The notes beneath the pieces are model-generated. The model had not been told where the DNA came from. It did no database searches and saw only the letters and a program-made list of their open reading frames with translations. DNA of 6,216 nucleotides from Desulfobulbaceae bacterium. Lineage in GTDB: Bacteria; Desulfobacterota; Desulfobulbia; Desulfobulbales; Desulfocapsaceae. Shown in pieces: positions 1 through 5,528 of this stretch (positions are counted from its first letter, which is position 1; each line of letters begins with the position of its first letter). Location of the stretch: positions 1-6,216 of the forward strand of contig DAOVUU010000164.1 in NCBI GenBank assembly GCA_030632405.1. The letters run 5' to 3'. The position numbers were made by a program, and so were the translations under genes.

Positions 1-1349
1 ACAGGCACAACACCCTCAATTACCGGTTCCTGCACCTCCGATTTTTTTTCATCTTTTTCTACATTTTCTGAGAGTTGTCCCATCTCAATTTCACCAGTAT
101 CCAACTGAGCTACCTCTATAGCCGGGACCGGTGGCTCCTCTTTAGAAACCTTGTCATCAGGAATTTCCTCCGGTATCGCCTCATCAAGCTCAGTCTCCTT
201 CTGCACATTTACAACAGTATCGCTATCCTTTGCCAAAGCTACAGCCACAGGTTCAGAACTCACCTGTGGAACGGAAACAATCTCTGCGTTCTGCACAGCA
301 GCTGTGCTATCAGTTTCCGCTACAACCGGGATCTCTTTTTTTGGGGAGAAGAAATAAAACCCCAGACCAACACACACCAGAAAAGCCATTGCAGAAAAGA
401 TCCAGGCTCCTCTTTTTCTCTTTCCAGCAATTAAACCAGCATCCACTGCCTGGCGACCAATTTCCCTAGGAACGAAATTCTCCGCAACCTGTTCATCCTG
501 TTTTTCTTCCACCGGCGGTGGTTTTAAATCACTCGGATCAAGACGTATGGGTAATTCCAGTTTCTGAACACTTTCTAATATCAATTTATGATCTATCTTT
601 GTTTTCCCCTCCAGAGAACCAGCCTGAAGAGCCTTCTCACAAATCATATTTATAAATCGTGGTACTCCCTGAGAATACTGATGAATCGCCTGAAATGCCC
701 TGGCGGAAAAAATTTCCTCTACATTCCCGGAGATTTTCAACCTGTGGTTAATGTAGTCCACAGTTTCATCTCTTCCAAGAGGCACGAGCCTTGCCTTAAG
801 CCCCAGGCGCTGCCGGACAGCTCTATTCTTCGGTTGAGCCAGCATCTCAGTAAATTCCGGCTGACCAATAAAAAATATATCTATGAGTTTTGCATCAGCC
901 TTCTCAATGTTTGAGAGTAGATGCAACTCTTCAAGTATATCTTGACTCAGTAGGTGACAATCATCTATGAACAACACCACTTTTTTGTTTTCGTCATGGG
1001 CCTTATGCAGAAAATGACTGAATTGAATGAGAAACTGCACTTTAGAAATGAATTGTTTGTCTATTCCAAATCCCATTCCTATTTTGTTGTAAAAATCAAT
1101 TCTTTCAAAATCCGGCTCTGAAATTACTGCCCAGACGACCTCACTCTTCAGTCCTCTTGCCAAATCATTAATCAGGACAGTTTTTCCAGTTCCGGCTGCA
1201 CCGGTTAAAAGGACAAAACCCAAATTATCAAGTATGCCGTATTGTAAAACGGAAAGTGCTTCCTTGTGCTTTCCGCCAAGCCATAAAAATGATGGGTCTG
1301 GCTGAGGTTCGAACGGTTTAGTCTCTAATTTATACAGTGACGTATACAT
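1..1349 (-). CDS. ExeA/GspA-like AAA ATPase, membrane-anchored (partial, 3' end beyond left edge)
   Basis: The minus-strand frame is open from ATG at 1349 to the left edge, giving 449 codons without a stop; the C-terminus lies outside the window. The N-terminus (MYTSLYKLETKPFEPQPDP) is the usual opening of ExeA/GspA-type ATPases. Visible motifs are Walker A GAAGTGKT at residues 50-57, Walker B VVLFIDD at 124-130, a sensor-like FIGQPE at 160-165 and an arginine-rich VRQRLGLKAR near 178-187. After the cytoplasmic AAA part (about 1-270) comes a basic KRKR stop-transfer and a single membrane helix (about 314-334). A Pro/Glu/Val-rich, probably periplasmic, tail follows to the edge. Family members power or organise secretin and envelope assembly, often through a C-terminal peptidoglycan-binding or SPOR-like domain, which would lie off-window. 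No strong Shine-Dalgarno is seen. The specific partner (type II secretion, pili or polysaccharide export) cannot be decided here. Confidence 0.92.
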   Translation of the reverse strand, partial: MYTSLYKLETKPFEPQPDPSFLWLGGKHKEALSVLQYGILDNLGFVLLTGAAGTGKTVLINDLARGLKSEVVWAVISEPDFERIDFYNKIGMGFGIDKQFISKVQFLIQFSHFLHKAHDENKKVVLFIDDCHLLSQDILEELHLLSNIEKADAKLIDIFFIGQPEFTEMLAQPKNRAVRQRLGLKARLVPLGRDETVDYINHRLKISGNVEEIFSARAFQAIHQYSQGVPRFINMICEKALQAGSLEGKTKIDHKLILESVQKLELPIRLDPSDLKPPPVEEKQDEQVAENFVPREIGRQAVDAGLIAGKRKRGAWIFSAMAFLVCVGLGFYFFSPKKEIPVVAETDSTAAVQNAEIVSVPQVSSEPVAVALAKDSDTVVNVQKETELDEAIPEEIPDDKVSKEEPPVPAIEVAQLDTGEIEMGQLSENVEKDEKKSEVQEPVIEGVVP

Positions 1350-1423
1350 ATCTACTCATTCGTGTTTTATTTCTGAACTTCTGTCATAAAAAACAAGAAA
1401 AATATTTCCCGTATTATTCTGAT

Positions 1424-1432
1424 ATTATAGCA
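1424..1432 (-). promoter_or_regulatory. Extended -10 promoter for the AAA ATPase gene
   Basis: Read on the minus strand this is TGCTATAAT, a perfect -10 hexamer with the extended TGn motif. It lies about 75 bases upstream of the ATPase ATG at 1349. No good -35 is present, as expected for an extended -10 promoter. The -35 region would fall inside the palindromic repeat that starts at 1440. Pattern-based call only. Confidence 0.5.
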
Positions 1433-1439
1433 ATATTTT

Positions 1440-1510
1440 CAGTTATCAGTTATCAGTTTTCAGTGTGCAGTTGCCAGTAACTGATAACTGCACACTGAAA
1501 ACTGATAACT
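1440..1510. repeat. Heptad-phased palindromic repeat element
   Basis: Two perfect 25-bp inverted arms (1448-1472 and 1486-1510) flank a 13-base loop. The sequence is also periodic with a 7-base step: CAGT begins at 1440, 1447, 1454, 1461, 1468 and 1475. Its complement ACTG then begins at 1480, 1487, 1494 and 1501. It resembles the dispersed CAGTTAT/ATAACTG heptamer elements found in intergenic DNA of several bacterial groups. It sits between two divergent genes, upstream of both, so it is not a simple terminator for either, and it has no T-tract. A dispersed MITE/REP-like element or a regulatory hairpin are both possible. Confidence 0.85.
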
Positions 1511-1585
1511 TACAGTTGCGGGCATGGCATTAGTTTTTACTTATTGCCTGGAAGACTAGAGCCACATATTCATGCTCCAATCCTC

Positions 1586-1614
1586 TTTACACACGTACTA
1601 TCTCCGAATATAGT
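1586..1614 (+). promoter_or_regulatory. Sigma70-like promoter for the TPR/NTF2-like gene
   Basis: The -35 TTTACA (1586-1591, 5 of 6 to consensus) and the -10 TATAGT (1609-1614, 5 of 6) are separated by exactly 17 bases. Transcription would begin near 1621, leaving a short A-rich leader before the ATG at 1643. This placement is the main argument for the internal ATG over the upstream TTG at 1544. Confidence 0.6.
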
Positions 1615-1642
1615 ATCGAATACAAAACATAAAATCAAATTA

Positions 1643-2959
1643 ATGGACAATATGCTCACATATTTTTTCCACTTTCCCCTCACTATCCTTAAAAATTCTC
1701 TACCTGTTACCGGCCTGCTTTTTACTTTTTTTATCAATATGGCAGTTCATGCTTCACCCAGTCCGGAGATAACGATCAAAGAACATCTGGAAAAGGCAAC
1801 CAATCATATTAAAGCCCATCGACATTTTCGTGCTAGTGATGCACTGAAAGAAGCAGCCAGACTTGGTGGTGCCGAACACCCTTCTCTCCACATGAGACTG
1901 GCTATTCTTTACTACGGCCTTGGTTTAATTCCCGATGCAATCGCCGAAGGAGAGAAAGCCGTCAACCTGGTACCGACATCTAAATGGTATAGATATGACC
2001 TGGCAAAATTTTACCTTGTCGACAAACAGTTTGACGAGGCAGAGAACGGGTTTATCGCCCTTCTCAAACTCGATCCAGGATTTACCCTCGGCTACTATTA
2101 CCTCGCAGAAGTCTACTTCCAAAAGAAACAATACGACATGGCCTGGCTGAGTCTTGCGAGAGCATCCCTTCTTGGACACCAGGGCACACGCCTGCTAAAC
2201 AAATTGTCCCCACTCAGCTCAAAGCCTACCGAAGACTTCCGGGATATACCAGACAACAAGAAACTGTTCAGATTTATAAACCTCTCGACTAACCGGGAAG
2301 CTGAAGCCATCCTCGATGATATTAAAGGTGGGAAAATTTTCCACACTCTTGAGCTTGAGGAGAGAAGGAAGTCGGACAGCGGTGCGGATTTTGGTGTTAT
2401 TATGTTCTCAGAGTTTAGGAGTTCGGTGGCAACTGCTCTAAGAGACAGCACACCATATGCCACACCGAAAGTGATTCAAACAGGCCCGGACTTTCGGGTA
2501 ATCCAGGAAATAGCCCCCTTCAACCCACAGATATGGAAAGATCTAATCTACACCTCCCCCGCCGGGCTTGATCAGGTGGAAAAACAGGAAGACAAACTTC
2601 CCTTAAGGCTTGCATGCTTTTACGCCCTGAAAAACTGGAAGGAGGCCTGGCAAAATGCTGATCTGGATACGTATTTATCCGCCTACAGCAAGGATTTTAT
2701 TCCTCCACGAAATATAAGTTTTACAGAATGGAAAGAGGAAAGAATAAAAAACCTGACTCAGCCCGAGTATATCCGCATTGAGCTGGTTAATCCTGTGATT
2801 GAAATGTTAGATCAATTCCAGGTCACAATCACCTTCAAACAGATTTACCAGACAGAGACCTACCGGGATGTGGTATTGAAGACACTTACAATGAAAAAAG
2901 AGACGGATAAATGGAGAATAATTAACGAGCAGGTTACAAAAACCCTTATAAATAATTGA
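1643..2959 (+). CDS. Exported TPR protein with parvulin-like segment and Cds6/NTF2-like C-terminal domain
   Basis: The chosen ATG gives 438 residues; the ATG at 1652 is also possible, and neither has a clear Shine-Dalgarno. The N-terminus is a signal peptide: hydrophobic stretch, then VHA|SPSP with likely cleavage after residue 37, so the protein should be periplasmic or outer-membrane facing. Four back-to-back 34-residue TPR units fit residues 46-79, 80-113, 114-147 and 148-181. Residues about 217-293 resemble a parvulin prolyl isomerase core (EAEAILDDIKGGKIF, then GADFGVIMF, then a VIQTGPDFRVIQ strand), but the usual active-site histidine of the HIL motif is not seen, so activity is doubtful. 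The last ~110 residues (WKEAWQNADLDTYLSAYS, then FTEWKEERIKNL and a KWRIINEQ end) match the NTF2-like Cds6-type domain often fused to L,D-transpeptidases; no transpeptidase domain is present here. A scaffold or binding role in cell-wall biology is an inference. It converges on the VanY-type gene with a 33-base gap and no clear terminator. Confidence 0.85.
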   Translation: MDNMLTYFFHFPLTILKNSLPVTGLLFTFFINMAVHASPSPEITIKEHLEKATNHIKAHRHFRASDALKEAARLGGAEHPSLHMRLAILYYGLGLIPDAIAEGEKAVNLVPTSKWYRYDLAKFYLVDKQFDEAENGFIALLKLDPGFTLGYYYLAEVYFQKKQYDMAWLSLARASLLGHQGTRLLNKLSPLSSKPTEDFRDIPDNKKLFRFINLSTNREAEAILDDIKGGKIFHTLELEERRKSDSGADFGVIMFSEFRSSVATALRDSTPYATPKVIQTGPDFRVIQEIAPFNPQIWKDLIYTSPAGLDQVEKQEDKLPLRLACFYALKNWKEAWQNADLDTYLSAYSKDFIPPRNISFTEWKEERIKNLTQPEYIRIELVNPVIEMLDQFQVTITFKQIYQTETYRDVVLKTLTMKKETDKWRIINEQVTKTLINN

Positions 2960-2992
2960 ATCGAAGAAAACTAGGAGCTTTTTACGACACCA

Positions 2993-3883
2993 TCAAAGTT
3001 TAATATGCCATGGTTCATACCGCACGCCAAGCATGTTGTCACGCTTATAACGGTATTCGACTAATCCCCTCCTGGCGAGTCGCTTAAATACAGGTGTGGT
3101 GGTGAATTCTTCAGAAAAATTGCCCCCGCCAAACCCCTTCTGACCAACATCAAAATCCCCCGTCGCATGATATGAATAACCGGGTGGTGCCAGCGACCGT
3201 GACGCAAGGGACAGGTTGCCACCATGACGACATGCCTTGTTCAAAAAAAGATAAAACTGTTTCGTTATCCCTCTTATACCAGACGTCAAGACAAGATCTT
3301 CGCCCAGATCCTGTTTAACTTTTTCAAATTTTTCCAGAGACTCTCCCTTAAAGAGATGCTGCCCCATATAAGGGACCTTATATACATCTTTCTTTCTGGT
3401 ATTCTGACTCAATGTAGCAATAAGCTTTTCCCCTTTAAAGCCATAATCTCCGGCATCCCGGTAATAGATCATCTCCAGAAAATCCAGTTCGGGCCGAGTA
3501 AACCTGCCAATTTTAGAATATTGTCTGCCTACAAGAAGTGCATCCCTGAATCCGAGAACAGAGAAGTTTCCATGTCCGATAGTTATCTGGATTTTTTTCA
3601 ATCTTTCCACAACTGACCACAGCAGCTGAATTTGTTCCTGTTCCAGTATGATATCATTCTTATGAGGAGTATCGGGGAAGCGGATCTTGGTGAGATAATC
3701 TTTAATATCCTGATCTTCACTGACTAGGATGGCGTTATCGGGGAGCTCAAGAGGATGAACTTTTAACTGCGGGGGGCTCTTTTCTGTTTTTTCAAAACAA
3801 ACATCCGAAACTACAGCTAAAGTCTCAATCGGGTCCAAAACTGCAGCAAGAGCTGCAAATTTCAAGAAAGTTCTTCTCTTCAA
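2993..3883 (-). CDS. Tat-exported VanY-type D,D-carboxypeptidase (peptidase M15)
   Basis: This 296-residue protein starts at TTG (3883); the start is set by an AGGGAG ribosome binding site 8 bases upstream and by the signal that follows directly. Residues 2-8 (KRRTFLK) form a twin-arginine motif followed by a short hydrophobic run, so export in folded form is likely. The C-terminal third has M15/VanY hallmarks: SGIRG at 201-205, then SYHATGDFDV with zinc ligands H239 and D245, and EPWH with the catalytic E290 and zinc ligand H293. Family members cut the terminal D-Ala from peptidoglycan stem peptides. Residues about 38-190 match nothing I recognise. The chain ends only three residues after the last zinc ligand, which is unusually short. 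The exact substrate (D,D-carboxypeptidase or endopeptidase) is not determined by the sequence. Confidence 0.9.
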   Translation of the reverse strand: MKRRTFLKFAALAAVLDPIETLAVVSDVCFEKTEKSPPQLKVHPLELPDNAILVSEDQDIKDYLTKIRFPDTPHKNDIILEQEQIQLLWSVVERLKKIQITIGHGNFSVLGFRDALLVGRQYSKIGRFTRPELDFLEMIYYRDAGDYGFKGEKLIATLSQNTRKKDVYKVPYMGQHLFKGESLEKFEKVKQDLGEDLVLTSGIRGITKQFYLFLNKACRHGGNLSLASRSLAPPGYSYHATGDFDVGQKGFGGGNFSEEFTTTPVFKRLARRGLVEYRYKRDNMLGVRYEPWHIKL

Positions 3884-3891
3884 ACCATCTG

Positions 3892-3897
3892 CTCCCT
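3892..3897 (-). promoter_or_regulatory. Ribosome binding site that fixes the TTG start of the VanY-type gene
   Basis: The minus strand reads AGGGAG here, with 8 bases to the TTG at 3883. An ATG at 3888-3886 is out of frame and meets TGA after two codons, so TTG is the only sensible start at this site. Confidence 0.75.
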
Positions 3898-4161
3898 TTC
3901 AGCAACTTGAAATATAATGAGTCTTATCATGGCCAAAAAAACCATACCTTCCTGACAATAAAAGAAATTACCTCTATAGAGATAACTTGTCAATGGATTA
4001 ATCAGAGACATTTTGAAGGGAAACAACCAAAATCACTTGAGTTTAGCCGTGATGCCTGTTATTGGTACGTGGTTGGAGTTTTTTTATAAGCAAACCTGGC
4101 AGACGAACCCCGATAAACTGGCCTTTTTCAAGGTACGAAACAACTCATTGCCTGAACTCCT
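3898..4161. other. Divergent intergenic region before the glycosyltransferase operon
   Basis: About 260 bases separate the VanY-type gene from the plus-strand glycosyltransferase operon. A 60-codon frame starting from TTG at 3907 shows no ribosome binding site, no recognisable family and overlaps the best promoter, so I do not call it a gene. Apart from the candidate promoter at 4062-4090 I see no RNA gene, repeat or strong hairpin. Confidence 0.6.
4062..4090 (+). promoter_or_regulatory. Candidate sigma70 promoter of the GT2/LAB_N/GT39 operon
   Basis: TTGGTA (4062-4067, 4 of 6 to consensus) and TATAAG (4085-4090, 5 of 6) are 17 bases apart. Transcription would start near 4097, about 65 bases ahead of the first gene. 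No other pair in this gap has both boxes and good spacing. Confidence 0.45.
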
Positions 4162-4878
4162 ATGAATAATGAACTTACCGTCATAGTGCCTGTATTCAAC
4201 GAAGAAGAGAGCCTGGCTTCATTTTTCAAAGAAATGGATGCATTTATCAATGGCGCCCCTATTTCCAGTCAGGTACTTCTTGTTAATGATGGATCGACCG
4301 ACGGCAGTGAAACCATTCTCAAAAAAAAGTGCAGTGACTCGATTTATTACAGATACGTGACACTTGACCGTAATTATGGATTAAGCACGGCTATAAAGGC
4401 AGGCATTGATGAATGTAAAACTTCTTTAATCGGTTATATTGATGCAGACCTGCAGACAAAACCGGAGGACTTTCTCCTCTACCTGGAATATTTTCCCCAA
4501 TATGACATGGTCAATGGCATCAGGCTAAAACGAAAGGACACTGTTATTAAGAGACTTTCTTCGAAATTTGCCAATGCATACAGGCGATTAATGATTAATG
4601 ACGGCATCCAGGATAGTTGCTGTCCCCTGAAGATACTCAAAACATCCTACGCCAGAGAGATGCCATTCTTCACTGGTATGCATCGCTTTATCCCGGCCCT
4701 GATAAAATTACAAAACGGTACGGTCAAGCAGATTCCTATTTCGCACTATTCACGCTATGCGGGAACCAGCAAATACCATCTCTGGAACCGTCTTGTCGGT
4801 CCTTTTTTCGATACACTCGCCTTTCGCTGGATGCAGAGCAGATATATAAACTACAAGATAGCTGACAAAAATAAATGA
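4162..4878 (+). CDS. GT2 family glycosyltransferase, polyprenyl-phosphate sugar synthase-like (DPM1/ArnC type)
   Basis: This 238-residue protein has a full GT-A fold of the dolichyl/polyprenyl-phosphate sugar synthase type. It shows VIVPVFNEE at 7-15, the nucleotide-binding NDGSTDGS at 42-49, the metal-binding DADLQ at 94-98, GMHRFIP at 172-178 and the SRYAGTSKY signature at 197-205. Family members transfer a sugar from a nucleotide donor to polyprenyl phosphate at the cytoplasmic face. Unlike ArnC and GtrB it lacks the two C-terminal membrane helices and ends in a short aromatic/basic tail, so membrane contact probably depends on amphipathic segments or on the membrane protein encoded next. 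The ATG is the first possible start, because an in-frame TGA lies at 4153-4155; no clear Shine-Dalgarno is present. Its stop overlaps the next gene's start. The sugar cannot be read from the sequence. Confidence 0.9.
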   Translation: MNNELTVIVPVFNEEESLASFFKEMDAFINGAPISSQVLLVNDGSTDGSETILKKKCSDSIYYRYVTLDRNYGLSTAIKAGIDECKTSLIGYIDADLQTKPEDFLLYLEYFPQYDMVNGIRLKRKDTVIKRLSSKFANAYRRLMINDGIQDSCCPLKILKTSYAREMPFFTGMHRFIPALIKLQNGTVKQIPISHYSRYAGTSKYHLWNRLVGPFFDTLAFRWMQSRYINYKIADKNK

Positions 4879-5528
4879 GTCAGTACATAATCTTCGGTAT
4901 AGGTTTCCTCTCCCAGATTCTTTTTTCAGCAAGATTGCTTGTCCAGTGGATAAGCTCAGAAAAAGCAGGCCGGGTACTCTCCCCTCTCCTTTTTTGGCAG
5001 TTCAGTATCCTCGCTTCATTCCTGATGATGGTATATGGCATTTTACGTAACGACCTCGCTATAATCTTCGGTCAATCAATTACCTACGGAGTATATATAC
5101 GAAACCTCCATTACCAGAACTTCTGGAACAAAATTCCACGACCGGTACGTATCTCTGCTATTCTTTTTCCCTTATTGGCAATCATCTGGTTAATATCCGG
5201 CGACAAATATAATTTCCGGACAATCATAACCAATGAGGATATTCCCTTTCTCCTTATGATCTGGGGTGTAATCAGCCAGTTTATCTTCACTTTCCGTTTT
5301 ATCTTTCAATGGATATATATGGAAAAGAAAAAAGAATCTTTACTGCCCATAGGTTTCTGGTTAATAAGTTTTATTGGCTCCATGATGGTTCTTTCCTATG
5401 CAGTAATAAGACGGGATCCGGTGCTCTTTGTCGGCCAGATTTTCGGATTTGTTGTATACAGCAGAAATATTCTCCTCTGGGTAAAAAACAGAAAATCACC
5501 AGAAAAAGCAGCTGGAACCCCGGAATGA
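4875..5528 (+). CDS. Tandem LAB_N (lipid A biosynthesis N-terminal) domain membrane protein
   Basis: This 217-residue protein is almost entirely membrane helices and contains two copies of the LAB_N domain, at about residues 10-78 and 131-201. Both copies share, in order, SQ-(x)-F-(x)-R, QW, an EK turn, a P before FW, R-x-D, GQ and VY-x-RN. A further helix (about 92-108) joins them, giving a 3+1+3 layout. LAB_N was named from the N-terminal part of some lipid A disaccharide synthases but also occurs alone, often beside GT2 and ArnT-like genes. It belongs to the broad MtN3/PQ-loop-like group of 3-helix units. A role in flipping, or in anchoring the GT2 partner and its lipid-linked sugar, is inferred from context. 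Start and stop overlap both neighbours by 4 bases (ATGA), so translation is probably coupled. Confidence 0.88.
   Translation: MSQYIIFGIGFLSQILFSARLLVQWISSEKAGRVLSPLLFWQFSILASFLMMVYGILRNDLAIIFGQSITYGVYIRNLHYQNFWNKIPRPVRISAILFPLLAIIWLISGDKYNFRTIITNEDIPFLLMIWGVISQFIFTFRFIFQWIYMEKKKESLLPIGFWLISFIGSMMVLSYAVIRRDPVLFVGQIFGFVVYSRNILLWVKNRKSPEKAAGTPE

Larger units (their letters stand above)
1350..1642. other. Divergent intergenic region
   Basis: These 293 bases separate the minus-strand ATPase from the plus-strand TPR gene. They hold an extended -10 promoter facing left (1424-1432), the palindromic repeat (1440-1510) and a sigma70-like promoter facing right (1586-1614). A frame open from a TTG at 1544 would extend the TPR protein by 33 residues, but it crosses the right-facing promoter and lacks a ribosome binding site, so it is probably not translated. 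No RNA gene or conserved riboswitch was recognised. Confidence 0.7.

Noticed and set aside
75..914. Plus-strand open frames (such as 75-434 and 588-914)
   Set aside because: They lie antisense within the well-supported AAA ATPase gene, have no family features and show low-complexity, shadow-like composition.
1448..1510. Palindrome as an intrinsic terminator
   Set aside because: It lies upstream of both flanking genes and is not followed by a T-tract in either direction; a repeat or regulatory element fits better.
1925..2463. Minus-strand frames opposite the TPR gene
   Set aside because: They are antisense to clear TPR and parvulin-like coding sequence, with no ribosome binding site or recognisable motif.
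2960..2992. Bidirectional terminator between the convergent genes
   Set aside because: The 33-base gap has only a weak A/T-rich self-complementary stretch with a bulge near 2967-2983, not a convincing GC stem with a T-tract.
3224..3616. Plus-strand 130-codon frame
   Set aside because: It is antisense to the VanY-type peptidase, whose zinc-site motifs and start are convincing.
3907..4089. Small 60-codon gene in the intergenic region
   Set aside because: It has a TTG start without a ribosome binding site and no known family, and its end overlaps the best candidate promoter of the glycosyltransferase operon.
4750..4932. Minus-strand frames at 4750-4932 and 5371-5571
   Set aside because: They are shadows of the GT2, LAB_N and GT39 coding regions.
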